The position numbers were made by a program, and so were the translations under genes. Source: Helicoverpa zea (lineage: Eukaryota > Arthropoda > Insecta > Lepidoptera > Noctuidae). From it: 64,000 nucleotides of DNA. Below, piece after piece: positions 9,621-24,100 of this stretch. The notes under the pieces were generated by a model. The model saw nothing but the letters and a program-made list of their open reading frames with translations. It ran no database searches and was not told the origin of the DNA. Each line of letters begins with the position of its first letter. Within the stretch, counting starts at the first letter, position 1. The stretch covers positions 13,472,189-13,536,188 of the forward strand of contig NC_061455.1 in the NCBI RefSeq assembly GCF_022581195.2, given 5' to 3'.

Positions 9621-12415
9621 ATTAAATATTACACATGATTGGAGTACTTAAATAACAGGATAAACAAATATACTACTCACAACGCTATCCACAGATTCCC
9701 ATATTAAATACTTAGCATAGGTAGGTACTGTAAGTAACAGTAAGGGCAAACTTAACGGTACTCGATATAAAGTTAAAATTATTACAATGATTACTCGGTT
9801 TGTAATTGAAATGGATCTCGGAATATAAAGCAACGTGAAAAAAAAGAAAAAAAAAAGCTAATAATAATAGGCACTGCATCTTAATACTAGGGACAAATAA
9901 TACATTAGTAATCAAATAAAACGGCTTATAAAAAAAAAATACAAAGACAAACTTAATGCTAAATACATGCTGGACCAAAATTTAATACAAAAAATTTATA
10001 GAAAATCATGGCTGTACCTTTAAAGTGGAAATAATTTGATTTTTGAACCTATTCTTATTCAGAAATATAATATCAATAGATCCAAATTTTTTATTATACG
10101 TGTCGACCAATCGGTGCAGTGGTGCGCGTGCGCCTGAGTTAGTACGACGCAGATTAGTGGCAAATAAACAGCGTGAACGCACTTCTCTACTCTGCACTGT
10201 GCGAGGGACCAGGTAGCACAGACTTTTCACAATTTCTTCTTCTCTTTTCACAATTTCTTCTTCTTTTCTTTTCACAATAATATTATTAAATTAGATTAAG
10301 TACCGAAGTATTCTCTACTATTACCTAACTAACAAAACAAGACACACATACAGTTTAGCCTCTTGTGAGACGCTAATTATAAAAAAATGGAAATTCCATA
10401 TTGTCTCGCGTATACCTGCACTCCGACATAAAACGGGTTATGAAAAATAAGGCACTAAAAAGACTTCATTCATCCTGAATTTGTTGAAATATGATTTTTG
10501 ATTTTGATTTTGATTTTGAATAAGAAATAATCAATTCACAATCAAATGTTACTATCTCTAGCTTCCACTACTCTTTTTCTAACAAGCCATATCGGTAACG
10601 ACCCTGGAAAGTCACAAGGTCCACTCTCACGGTTCCCAAACAGCGGTTTTGTGGTGTTCCCTCGGCGAACTTCAGCGGAGAGTCACAATTCCGCGGTGAA
10701 ACTCACCCGACGGTGACTGTGAACACCGGTCTCTGAACCTTAGAGAAACAGGCTAACTGACCTATAATGTAAATTTTTTTAACCTTCCTGAATAAATATG
10801 TATTCTTCACTGACTAATGTGTATGTTATAGATTGCTTATTCATGATATTTCTCAATTCAATACTGTTACCAAGTCATAACTCCATAAACAATCTATTTG
10901 AGAAACAATTATATATTAGAACGCGTAGAACGCGATATAACACAAACAAAGCCATTATATTATTCTAGCCTCAATTTCACCTGCCATAACACAGACGTAA
11001 ATAATTAAGTTCCAAATTATTGGTACATTGATTCATTACTAGTTCAGTATTTGGCTAAATTAATCATTGCTACAATTATATCGGGTAGAATTCCAATTGT
11101 GATTAGGGTGGGTATGGCAACCCTGCTTAATCGATTCACATTTTATAGCTACCGTAAACTGACCACAAAGGGATGATGGGATAAAATATGGTAACACGAG
11201 TATGACTTGTCGTAAGTCCAACTCAGAAAGTCATCTTAAAGTAGTGAATTTTATGGTTTGTGGTGTTAAATATCAGCTCAGCAAGATGGCTCAAGAAAAA
11301 ATACATCAATTGTAAAAGCATCACCTTTTAAACAAAAAACGACAAAAATATAAGTCATACAACCTCTAGGTATATAATTTGACTAAATAAATCCCAAACA
11401 TCCCAAACCGACACAAAATAATCGAAACATTGTATATGACGGCCTATCGGGGTCCACGTTTCGACAATTTGCAAATGGCGGGCGCAGGGACCGCGCGACC
11501 CCAGACTATTTATCACCCACCTCTGGCTACCAATGAAATGGATATCGGACGCTAATTTACGCACCGATCTACCGCAGAACAAAAAGGGTGAAGAAAATCC
11601 ACTGCCGATAAGGAATGAGGAACCCGAACATAAAATATCGGAGCGATACCCCAGGTGGTAAGAAGTTTGGTGAATGCTTTTCGTTTTGAAATCGTTGGCG
11701 AACTATTGAAGGTCGATTTTGCAGTAGATTGTTCTGTGTGCATTCCTTACGGTGCATTTTTTTCACTGTATACCTAATGTAACACACATTTTTTGCAGTT
11801 TAAAAACATATTATATTAGGTAGTATCTTTTTATTAAACTGAATACTTTCACGAATTGCGTGTTCGAGTTTTCGATTAAATGTCGACGAGTTTTCGAAAA
11901 AAGGCCAGGTGTTCAAAATGACATATTTTTCAGAATTGATGAAAGTTTTAAAGACCATTTAAAATTATTAATAACATTATATTAGCACACATAAGTCTTA
12001 TAATAACCGTATAAAATAGAATTATTCATGAAGTTTTGAGTAAAAATATTCAATTTCTCACGCATCTTATTCCCAACTTTAAATCAACCTTAAATTCTGC
12101 GCAAGAATATGTCTCGACAAAGTTATTACTTGTTATGTGTCTAAAGAATAAATGTAAAAATGCCTGGAATATACAGCGTGTTCACTCAAACCTGATGTTT
12201 GATGTAGGTCTCCTATACATCTTAAGCTACGGCCGAACTGATTTTAGGGTAGCTCTGAACTGATTAGAATTGCGTAAGAAACCAGTGACTGACAGAGGCA
12301 AGATATGGGTATCTTAGACTGACCCCATTTAGAAGTAGTGTTTTGTTATTCTAGAAAATCGGTACAAAAATATAAACCTATCTTTAACCAACCGTTTACT
12401 TCACATTTATCGTCT
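9621..12415. other. Mostly unique DNA, no gene recognised
   Basis: No supported coding region. At 10,209-10,275 the phrase TTTTCACAATTTCTTCTTCT is repeated in tandem with a variant. At about 10,496-10,520 there is a short (GATTTT)n run that could be a LINE tail. At 10,600-10,740 a GC-richer island ('ttccctcggcgaacttcagc') is of unknown origin. Around 11,440-11,580 another GC-richer patch contains 'atggcgggcgcagggaccgc'. None of these can be given a function from sequence. Confidence 0.4.
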
Positions 12416-12432
12416 AGATATAAAACGCCTTT

Positions 12433-12623
12433 TTTTTAGCGACGTTAAAAATCATCAAATGACCCCACCCCCTGTGGGTTAGCAGCGGTGAGGGAGTGTC
12501 AGACTCTTACTGACTAAAAACCGTCGTGTTCCGTCGTAGGCCTTTTATGTACCAGGGCCGCGGTAACTCTTTCGAACAACCCGCAGCCCCGGCAGGCCCT
12601 GGCCCTACTGGGCCCCGCTGAGG
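12433..12623 (-). mobile_element. Short polyA-tailed retroelement with target duplication
   Basis: This is the second copy of the repeat at 6741, in the same orientation: polyT on the plus strand, then 'aaaatcatcaaatgacccca' and the shared body to 'ggccccgctgagg'. It is flanked by AGATATAAAACGCCTTT at 12,416-12,432 and 12,624-12,640, a clear duplication of at least 15 bp. The polyA tail and the long duplication show insertion by LINE-type target-primed reverse transcription. There is no ORF. Confidence 0.85.
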
Positions 12624-12640
12624 AGATATAAAACGCCTTT

Positions 12641-15600
12641 ATTTAAATTTCAAACTTGCGACCAACTATTTTCAAAATTCAGACACAACGATGTTAAAGT
12701 CTTGTCTCAAAATACATGTTACACTCTGTACATGGAATTCATTTGCCTAGATAAGGCAATATATGGCACTTGGACTATAATATATTCTTATTGAAAACAC
12801 CTCATCACATATTCATGCAATATATCTTTGGAAATAAGACAATATTACCAACATGTCAGTGTTGGCGTCGTATCGGCAGTAACGGTGTACTTGTACTTGA
12901 CATAGGTTTATACATTGCCAACATAGTGGCCATTAAAACTGGTAGATAGTTATAGCAAAGTTTATTCAAAAAACTAGTATTCTTATGTAGTGCGAGACGT
13001 ATAATTATTTAAGTGCCAAGCGTCCCGTGGTGCTGTTGTTTGTGGTGTTTACCTATAAGTGAGTGTTGCACTCTATTCTGTTTGTTAATAGTTATAAGTA
13101 CTCATGCATTAGTGTAAACATTCGTTGGTGAACCTAATAAATAAATAAATTACAAAAAGCATAACCTTGAATAAAAGTTCGATGAGGGTGAAGTAGGAAA
13201 AGTTTTTGACTTTAAATCATTGGGAGGAGAAAATATAGTGCAGGCACATTTTTTTTTTATGCCTTAAAGTATGATTGCTCTGCTTCCATAGTATGTTACT
13301 AAAATTATAATAAAATATTGGAATTTAGCACTGAAAGTTTTCAGACAATGATGCAAACTCGCGGTCTTTTAATATACACAGTTTGTCATCACCGTAAAGG
13401 GCTTAAATGAGAAAAGCAATTGACCTGCGCGAAGGCAATTACTGGCTCCTACCTACATTTATTAAAAGCAATTTACAAGGCAGAAAAACCTTATAAGTGA
13501 AGCTAAATTAATTTTATTTTCCATTACAGTTTGATGTGCGAGCTCATCAATTTTCAGGTCGTTTTATTTACATATAAAATAAAATATGCAATAAAGTATG
13601 CTACAAAATTTTAATAGTTTAAAAATTACAGATTGTTTGACCTTGTTTCTTACAGATTTTTTTCTATGATCAATAATTTGACTTGGCAAGTACGATATAG
13701 CTGAGCATACTTAGTTTCGGCCAAAATTGTTATGATTTACTCACATTAACAAAAGTGATCTTCTACCTTCCTACTAGGTTTGTGTCACGATTTAGCACGA
13801 TTCTTATTTATATTCATTTCCACAATTAAATGACGTATAACCGAACTACAATGAAGATAGCAATAAAATACCTTAAAAAGTACGAATTGGGTCACGATGT
13901 AGCCTGAACATAAATATGCAAAGTTATAATTACGAAGAAAACATAATATTATATAGTATTTTACGTCCATCGAAACATTCCTTTGAACCGTAATAAAAAT
14001 AATTAATTAGCCAAATTATGGAAGTTTCTAATTGAAGCCGAATTTTAATTGCCAACCTGAAATTTTGTTTTCGATGTGTATTCAGCCAGTTCTATAGGTA
14101 TTGGCATAATTAAAATTGCCAAATGACGCAGTTACGTTTTTTTACTAATTAAATTTGTGTATCATCAAAATAACTTAAAATATGGACATTTATTTTGATT
14201 GAACTTTATTTAAATCAATTACTCAATCAATTACTGTTCAATTACTGTTTTTTAAATATTTTATGATGATTGCATATGTTTTTAAACGAAAAATTACAAA
14301 TTGAATAGAAATTTATTTTTTATGACCAAAATTCTCATAAAAATGTTACCAATAAGCGCTCTTAATTAGAACAGCTCATGGCCAGTTTCACCGATTACTG
14401 ATAAAGTCTCTGATAGCCTATCAGGAACTTATCGGCCAGACATACTATAACTTTTGTTTTCAAAAATCTTGGCTAGCAATAAACTGGTAGAAATTGCAAC
14501 CACCCTTAATCTGGCAGATAGCATTAACTATCAGATGACTAACTAACACTTTTTCAGTATGACAAAATAAACAAGTTACAAGCCTACACATAATTATGTG
14601 CGGTCTTCGCCGTGTGATCACCGATTCCTTTGACCGGGGATGGTATCGACTCCATAATACGGAGCCAAGAGTCGCTGAATATGGATGCGCCATTACCATA
14701 CTGATCTGAGGATATAGGAGAACTGGGGAACATTTGATGGGGTTTTTGAAATGATGGTCGAGACTGTGTGTCAGTAATTGGGATGAGAAAGATTGATGAA
14801 TTGCTGTGGCAGTAAAGTATTTTTTGGTGTTAGAAATATTGATCGATGATGGTGTTCTCTAATTGTTGAGTAATTTATTCTTACTCTTCTGATGAACTGT
14901 CTAACGACGTGTTAAAGTTTACTGACCGCCCCAAAATAAACACGTGTGATATTGAAAATGGGATAAAATATCCATTTACCCTTTTAACCTCTTCCTTTTA
15001 AAGTTTATTGACCTCGTGGCTATCAATACCCATTGAAAATATTTCGTATAAAGCGCTCCTAAATACTAGTACCTATTGGAATAAAATATCAGCAATTTCT
15101 ATATGATTCAAAGCTATACCAACGAATTACGATGGAATTCCTATAGAAATGTTAGCTATTCAAAATATTGCAACAAAAATATTCACAGTTTGATTTAGCT
15201 CGTTGAAAATACTAGATCGGCGGCTTCATGAAAGTATTTTGCAATTTTGATAGATTGAAAAATAAAATGTATTGGAAATTTTCGACATTCCTAAATCCTG
15301 ATTTCATGGAAGCGCTTTTCGTTCAAATTAAAGGTCGTGAATAGTGTTCAGTTAGGCTGTGGCCAAACCAGTGTAATTTTGTAAGCGTTAGTTTCGTTTT
15401 TTTATCATTAAACTTACCTACCTACGTTGTATTTTGGTTTAATTATATTGTTAGGTAATGCTGGACATCACAGCTTAGCATAGCTAATTTTGTAATCTAT
15501 TTGGTTTTAATATAGCTGAGTGTAATTCCATATATCCAAGTAGAAACAAATGTTGTTAGATAGTTCCATCTGGTATTTCTTAATAGTAGCATTGCAGAGT

Positions 15601-18600
15601 TTGAATTAGTTTCTATTCCCTGTGTTCAACCTTTTGAGGATAACCAATGTGCTTCTAGGAAGATGAAATGTAGCTCTAGCTTTGTAATGAGAACATGCAT
15701 ATTGCAATACTTTGTCGCTTTTTGTTTAAATGTTAAACAGTTTATAGACCTAGGTACACAGTTGATGAGACAGGAAGCAAATAGAACAATCAGGTACAAA
15801 GGCACCCCTCTTATAGCCGACCTGATTATAAAAAAGAGAATGATGGCATGTACCTATCATATATTTTTATACTTACACTCACGTGCAAATAAATAAAATG
15901 CAGCATACATTGAATTTAAAAGTTGTACCAAAGCTATTTGTGATTTTAAAGCTACCTATTGATTTTATTTCGCTATAAATAAAACGAGCTGTGATTTTTA
16001 TTACTACTTGATGTCTGAAATAGCTTTAGTTTTACAGGACAATAATATTTTTAGCGCTTGCACTAAAATTTTCAGTGTTTTGTAATTTGTAAAATGACAA
16101 ATGGGAAACTTTGGTTTATGATGTCACTCGATTGGTTTTTCTCCAATGCGTATTTTTTTAATATTATAAAATCGGTGTTTACCATGTTTAATTAAATGTG
16201 CACTTTAGCATTTTTCATCAGATTTCGATGAAATTAATTAGACATAATGATTTGAATTTTTGACGCTTTTTAGTCATAGGTAATGTAAAAACCTCTATTA
16301 CAATATTTTTTTATACTTGTAAATAACTCTATTTACTATTCATTTGTAATAGTTCCTCACAAATGCACAAACCGCTTGTAAAGAAAGAATATGTCAGGAC
16401 TTATCGAGCATCGGCACTCATGTCTACTCGAACACTGACGAACTAGTGACGTAGATTGCACTATCGATAGCCTGTCGAAGAGTTGCACATTGTCAGCTGC
16501 GTTCACCAGTTTGAATCGATAAAAGCCTTTTGTAAAAGACAAAAATGTTTCATTGCTAAGAGGCACTTAGCTTTTTTAGAATTAAAATCAATATTTTAAG
16601 TAAGAAATATTAATTAGTTCTATTTTGTAATCTGTGATCAGAAGAATAAACAGGTCGCATTTGGCAGACTAAGCGTAAATATAAACAGTAATTAGGTATA
16701 GTTATAATCAACAAATTAGTACTTGATAGGCTTTGATTTTAAATTCTAAAGCTAATTAACGCACACTGCTTTAAGCACTCGCATGACGTTTACGGAAAAT
16801 AGCACGCTCTCTCCCTAAAACTGAAAGAAAATCGAAATCTAAAAGCAAACCCCAACTAAAATATAAGGAAAGGAATCTCCAATCGAAGTAAGGACGTAGT
16901 TGGAACATTCAAATACATAAATCTTTGGGTCGACGTTAAGTTTTTTATGTCCCGGGCCGATAAGTAGCTCCCTCCCCGGGGCGTACTTACACATTCGGAA
17001 TATCTAAGGAGCGCGCAGTGGCGACCGGCCGACATTCTGTCTACTAACTGAAATATGATGGTGAGATGTACCAACGTTTTATGCATGTGATGTATGATGT
17101 CCAGGATACATTGTTTGTTTTATCTTGTAAAAGGGTAGGAAATGTAAGTGGTGTAATGGTTTATTTAAAGTGTTTGTGCTTCTTCTTCATAAATTGTTGT
17201 CAGTTGTTATCAGTCAAGAATGTTGTCGCATTCAACTGATAAATGGTGCACCAAAACGTAATTCAATTTGCTTTTTGCAACTGTCTCACTTTCCTTTTAT
17301 TTTAGGGAATAAATTATTATCAACATAACTGGTCTTATCATTCCAAAAAGATGGCTGTGAAGTCGTTAGTGTGTGTTCTGCTTAAAGTCTTTAGATTTCT
17401 CTGTGTTAGTCAGTTTTACGACTAAGACTGGAAGTAGACCTAGACTATTACATCTCCCGACTGTAAACTAGTAATTCCAGCTTCTACATGCTTCTACAAA
17501 AGTAAGAAAAACGACTTTGTAGTTGACAATATTGTCGCTCCAGTTACCAAGTGAAACCTGCTGGAAGTTTTAGATTTGATTTCGATGAAATTCTTAAGAA
17601 AAATACACTTTTTTTGATCTAGGTACTTATTGTGATTTTATTACTGCCACTTGCAAATAAAACCATATGTTTATTGAAACAAATGAATATTACTACTACT
17701 ACTTTATGTACTTGGAAAACGGGGCAATTATATTCTCTAATTCGTTTTACAAATAGCACCTACTTTAAAATGCGCTTTATAATCTCATTTAACGAATCAG
17801 CACCTACAAACTCGCTAAAAAAATCAACCCGTAGTAGTTTAATTCACACTCAAAAGTGTGAAGCTGTTCAAAATAAGACTAAAAGTCTAGTTATTGATTC
17901 TCTAATTTAGTTTGCGCGAGCGAATGGAACGAATCTCAAATAGGGGCGACGCCGGGCCGCGAGCTGATGCACGACTTGATTTGCACGTTAAAACGAACTG
18001 CTTTATCTGCAGGACTGCAGGCGATAAGATGCAGCGAAGATTATTTTCAATTAATCAGGAATAGTCGGCAAATGTCTTTAAAATGATTTAAAATATCTTC
18101 TACAAATATTCTCAAGTAGGCAGGTACTACAACCTACTGACCTAACCACATCACACTCACAAAGATAAAATACTTTAATCTTGTGAAGCGATTGTGTGTA
18201 CACTGTACAAGTCGATCAGTTAACTGATACAAAGTGCAAAATGAAATCTTACCAATAAAATGTACAACTTGTTTAATTTTTCGCCTTAACCACAATCGGA
18301 TAATAAACGTTACTCTGTCAGTGCAATCAAACACGAAAATAAACGAACAAAACTTTAACGTTTGTGACCACTTCCAACAAAGTGTCAGAACTAAATTTAA
18401 TAGCATCGTTATAATATCAGGAGTGTGAGAGATCGATGCCGGTACGGAGGAGGGAGATAACTCGTTATATTTCTCACAACTATCCTCAGATTCGACATCA
18501 GAGCGATATCAAATAGAATTCATATTGATATTTTCGTTCAGTCAAGACGTCTGGAGGATATTTTTGAATGTCAAAGTTTCTAAAGCAATTTCTGTGAAAA

Positions 18601-20892
18601 GTTTTAAGTGGAACGAAAGGATCGGATCCGTGCAAGTGACGCCCCTTGAGCATTCCTAAGAAATAGGCAACATTTTATAAAAGGTAAGGTTTATTTGCAA
18701 AAATCGCCGGTGGCTGGGATGGGGGATAACCGTCGGAACATTTGTCGGTCTGTGCCGAGTTGTGCGTAATTTGAGCGTAGTTAGGAACGTACTTTTTGTT
18801 GTTTGTGGTTTATTGTGACGGGTGAGATGTGTGTTTGTGAATGTCTGCGTCAAAGTTAATGCTATGTGTTAAACATGGGGATGAACAAAATTAAAATTGT
18901 TAAATAGATTTTGTAATTTTTTCATTCGTCTTTTTTTAATACCAAACTGATCATTACTATTTTTGTACACCATTTCTTTTATTAATACAGTTAAAGATTT
19001 ATTTTTATAAATAAAACAAAGGAAAAATACGTATATTTCTAAGTGCCCTTTGAACTCAAGGAGGCAGAAACTTCATAGTTAGTTCCACTTCAATAGAGCT
19101 GTTTATTATCAAGTTATTCACTTTAAACGAAGTGTAGTGAAGAGCACAAGCTACTCATTGTTTTAAAACAATTGATTACAAATTAGTGTAAACATGCTCT
19201 TCAAATACTCAGTTATCTTTACTGCTACAGCACCTAAATAATGCAGGCAATCAGAAGGTTTTTTACTCTGGTACCTACCGCCAAAAAGACTTCAAAAGTC
19301 GTCCGATTAATATCGGTAGCCGAATATAATGGAAGTCCGATAACTGGCAAGTGTCGGGACGCCAGTGTTCTCGTGACGCTGACTGCAAATTGACGTATAT
19401 CACCCTCGCTGCAGGACACAGCTGGAAAAGCCTCGTGAAAAGCCAATGCCTGCCTCTATAGGGGTGTTCACTTACTCCGCAATTCTCGAAATTGATTCGA
19501 ATCAACGCTTGACATGGTAAAACGGTGGGTTGTTTTGTGGGCCCGCTAAAAGGTGTAAAGTTTAACTACGTACCTAAGGATCGTATTTTGCGAGTACTAA
19601 TGATTACTAATCAAGTACTATGACTACGCAGTTAAAATTCAATAAAAACTACTTTGTATTCGAAATAACGGATAAAACCCAAATGCAATAGTAACCTTCG
19701 GTTATCTGATCTAAAATTATAAAGATATTTTTTTAAATAGTCTACCAAAGAATTTAACCGAACCAAAGACATTTTCGAACTAAAAAGGTCTTGTAGCCTG
19801 TGACGATCATGTCACAGGTCATCATTGTGGCAAGTATTATTCAAATGCTCTACAACATGCACCAACGTGTTTGCTTTCAAAAAGAACCACTGACTGTACG
19901 GATTTTTATTCAATTTTATTCACTTTCACGCTCCTGGTAACCAAATTACCTACTAGCAGCCGAATCTAGTCATTGATTTTTCAGTTGCTTCCTGAAATCC
20001 TATTGAAGTGAAACTTTGTGACTGCAGTGTTATATAGTAACACAATTTTGAGGTGTCATGTCAGTCGGCTTTTGGAAAGCTAAATGCCTGCCTCATTGTC
20101 AACTGGTGGACAGCTGCGTGATATGAATACTGGGGTTGGTCAGGATTTGTTTATTGAAAAGCCTGGATTTATTCAAGGACGATAATAGACTTGTTTTATA
20201 TTACAAAGCATCTTAATGAGTCGTAACTTTATGCATAAAAAAATCTCCATGTCTGTACAAAAAAGTCTTGGAAAATGACCTTGATATAATGTAATCACAC
20301 TGTCAGTTTTCTTAAAATTCCGCTTTATTTTTTCAATTAATATTTTTATTCGCCGTCGGCGTAAAGCCCGACTCGGGTTTTTACATCGCTTGGACGAAAT
20401 TTAATCCATCTTTTAGCATGCAAATATCCGCAATATCCCTTGAAGAGGTTTTAAGAAAGACATAAATGACGTAATTAAGAGATTTTGCAGTGTTCTCGCT
20501 GGTTACGGCCGCCGCTGGTTTATCTAACGACACCTTGTATTCACCAAGTTGATCATTTAATAAGTTAATGACCATCATTTATATTTTCTTTTGTGTTTTT
20601 ATTATTTAAACTGCTGCGGGCTTTTTGTTGCCATGGAATAGATAAATGGGACACATTTGTAATGTAGATGTTTGTATTTTTATATTTTTTTTATATGCTC
20701 AGCTTTGTGGGGAAACTGGTTTCTCATTGTTCAGAAGTTGCGCAAAGTCAGCCAAGTCATGTCCTGAAATGATGTGATGTTCCTAGAGAATAATGTTCTG
20801 TAAATTTTTTATTACATTAACTTAAATTCTTCCCCAAGGTAAGCCAATGTTTCACCCTAAGATAGTTAACAGACATAGTTAGAGATACCTAA
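12641..20892. other. Long unique region, no gene recognised
   Basis: About 8.2 kb of AT-rich sequence without a motif-bearing ORF or a recognised repeat. All open frames are below 95 codons and none has a convincing domain. GC-richer patches occur at about 16,930-17,040 and 17,930-18,050; the latter contains GATA-like sites (TTATCT, GATAAG). It could be intron or intergenic DNA with regulatory elements, but that cannot be shown from one sequence. A phrase 'atggccagtttcaccgatta' at 14,378 resembles a lepidopteran MITE end, without a partner. Confidence 0.4.
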
Positions 20893-21112
20893 TTCAAAGT
20901 CAAAGTCAAAAACGTTTATTGAAAATAGGCTAGTTTTTAGCACTTTTTCACGTCAAATAATACAAAAAGACAGCACCCCCAAAACGCCCCCCTTTCACCA
21001 CTTCCTAGTGTTATGGCTGGGAAGAAGAAGTGATGAAGAACAAACTTCCCAGCAACACAGCTGTCTATTACAATTTAATTACAATTAAATTACAATTATA
21101 CAATTATACCTG
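20893..21112 (-). mobile_element. CR1/jockey-like LINE 3' UTR fragment with TTTGAC tail
   Basis: It is nearly identical to the 3' UTR and tail at 3908-4133: (AGTCAA)n on the plus strand, then 'acgtttattgaaaataggct', 'cagcacccccaaaacgcccc' and 'ttatggctgggaagaagaag'. It is 5'-truncated within the 3' UTR, so no ORF remains. Confidence 0.75.
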
Positions 21113-24100
21113 TTTTTGTGAAAGAAGATTTTTGAGTCATTAATAAATTCATCTTCTCCTAGCATTTATTTTAAACGTCCTAAGACTTAGCTTAGAACAA
21201 AGTGAATATCAACAATGAAGAGAAAATAGGACACTTTCCAAGAATGTCGCTTATTCTTTTAATAAAAAAGTACAGCAGTGATGCCATTTGCAAAAGTTCG
21301 CAAGCGAGAAAAACAGGTCGACGATCTCGAAGTTTCTACAAAACATACTTGCAGTGTTTATTATAAAATTAAACTATTCTTGGTGGAGCTTAGACTGCAC
21401 TCGAACTTAAGCCTTTTGAAGAAAGAGGCCTTAAGAATGAGATTGGATCTTCAGAGTAAGTTGTGTTTATTGGATATAATCTAGTAATGAAAGTATATAG
21501 TGTGTAGCTTTATGATGCTAAGCTGCAGCAATCTAGATAATATTAGTACTTGGTACTCGCAACGGCTATGGACTGGAAAAGGCATTAGACCTTCAAAAGG
21601 TTAAAGCATTGTCCTAAAAGAATGCAATTACATTTTATGAGATGTTCAATTTTTCACTCGAGTGGTTCTCATATACTTACATACGTAATATTTTTATTGG
21701 AGTATTATTCTGAAATTCATATTGGCCAAATTGATGAGCTTGTAAATGAATTCTTGAACCGAACAAGTTGACTTCGTTGGTAATTGTTTGATGTAAGAAG
21801 TCATGGCTCAAATACGATGATTTGCTGCGTCTATGTATGAATTACTTTCCTCGGGAAGCGGGAGAAAACGCGTAAAAGCAGCTAGTCAAATACATTAATG
21901 CAATCGTCACTATATTCAAAATCCCTAACACTAACAAAGTCTTAAGACTCAATACAGCTTTAAATGTTTCATTTGATCAGACAATCGAGTTATATTTTGT
22001 AAAGGTTTCAAAGTGACCCTTTGTTAGAAGTTTCTCTGTCAATCGCTGGCTGATTGACGACGGAACCCAAAGCTTAATCGTGAAGGACCCAAACGGGATA
22101 TTAATTGATACAAGGATCTTCTATACTCCTTCACGAAGTTCAATTGGGGCACTTAGATACTAGGAAATCGCGGTTATTGTACTTGAGAAATTCAACAACT
22201 ACCCTCTCGAGAGTTCTAAGGAATCCGTTTACTGCTTTAGGTACTAGGATTAAATCTAGACTGAAGACGTTGAACTTTGATACTGAGAATGTAATCGTAT
22301 ACTTAATAATGCAGTCGATAGAACAATAACAGAAAACGTGTGCCTACCTATTACATAAACATACATACAAATACCTTCTTTTAGATAAATATGGCACATA
22401 AAATTAGGTACAAAACAGCCAATAAAAATGCCAAAACACAACACTCGACAAAACATTGTCAGATAAGGCAGCTCTTAACCGTATACTTTATAGCGGTGCC
22501 AAGATTCACAAGAGAAAACAACTACATAAACCCAATAAATAAAATAGAAATAATAGAAAAATAACAAATACGAATCTCTTCGTTGATTACAATCAGCACG
22601 CTCGAAATGTTACATAAACAACGCGAATAAATCATACATTCATTCGTTCATTCGTTCACGAATGAGATCGGACGTGATTCGTTCACTCGGACAATGAAAA
22701 TGGCGGCCGCTAACCGTTCGCTGGGGACGTCCACATATTTTACAGTCTATCAGACTATTGGTAATGTTTGAATTTTTGAATTGAGATAAAACTGACCTGC
22801 GTTTAATTTTAAAATTGCTTTTACACTATGTCGGTGAAACAGTAAATCGAGTTATGATTCTTGGATTAAATTGATGTGTCCCAGATTCTGCTCAATGAAA
22901 ACAAGTTTGATTACATAATAGGGTCTTTTTTGTGATATTAATAGTAGTTGAACCTACAAATAAGGTGTAGGACATTCAATAAAAAGTTAACTAATCTAAA
23001 AATAATTTCTAGCTAATCTAAAAGTAATCAAATTCATGAAATACATTACCTACCTACGGCTAGTTTCTGATGACATTTTTTAAAATGACTTGAAATATGT
23101 AGATAAACCACCGATAAACGTTCTCAGAAGTCAGTCAATAGTGGCTCAATATACCTATGGATATACCTAAACTAAACACATAATACAATTTACCTACCAA
23201 GAAAAATTATTTGATGTTACAAAAGCTACCGACATTACGATACAGATACTTGAGTAACAATCGAATTCGTATTTAAAAGTCGAAGTTCTAATTCGGCACA
23301 CTTCGTCAGTCAAAGACAGCAGGTGTGACGTTTCACAAACGTTTCGGCGTACAACACGGAAATTAAAACTCTTCGACCCACCCCGAGAGTTCCTCAAGTC
23401 GTTTTCAATATTATCCGAAGCCTGCCTATCAAATTACGTAATCCTACACATTTCAAACATTATCTTCTTGTGTATATATGTAGGTATAGGAAGGTACATA
23501 AGGAAACGCTTATCTTTACCAATTTCGAGAGACTTCTTTTTCTTTTGATCCAATCTTTGTGTTAGTTACGTTCTTTTTCAATGATCAGGTTTCGAATTCA
23601 ATTAAGGAAGTTGTAGGAGTTTTATTTATATATTTGAAGAACATATGTAATGTTACAAAATAACACTATGCAAACTACACTAATAATGCTTTAGTAACTA
23701 AAGTTTTAAGAATGTGATGTAATGCTGCGTATGCATAAAATTAAATCAATACCTTACACAGGCAATTGGCTCAAATTCCCAAATGGATCACACAATGCAT
23801 TTGCCAAACAAACATTTATAATAACACCAACTAATATTGTTTATTTCCCAGCCAATGCGAGTACACAAATCAGTTACCCCAGTATATTCCTGAATAAATT
23901 AGCCGTATATCATAATATTAATTGGGAGCTACTTGAACTACTCGTCCACTGGCCCACAAATCACGACGTTACGTCAATACCACGGATAATATAATTTATG
24001 AACGTTAATACACAATTTATTAACGATTATTCATGTATGATTTGATTCATATAATATTAGATAATTTTGTTTACACGTGCTACTAATTTCAGGACATGAA

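Noticed and set aside
14378..14560. Possible MITE starting 'atggccagtttcaccgatta'
   Set aside because: It resembles a lepidopteran MITE terminus, but I found no inverted partner within the next few hundred bases.
21850..21887. Possible Helitron-like 3' end (ending gcagctagt)
   Set aside because: Only about 40 bp resemble the terminus, the hairpin is imperfect, and no body was found.
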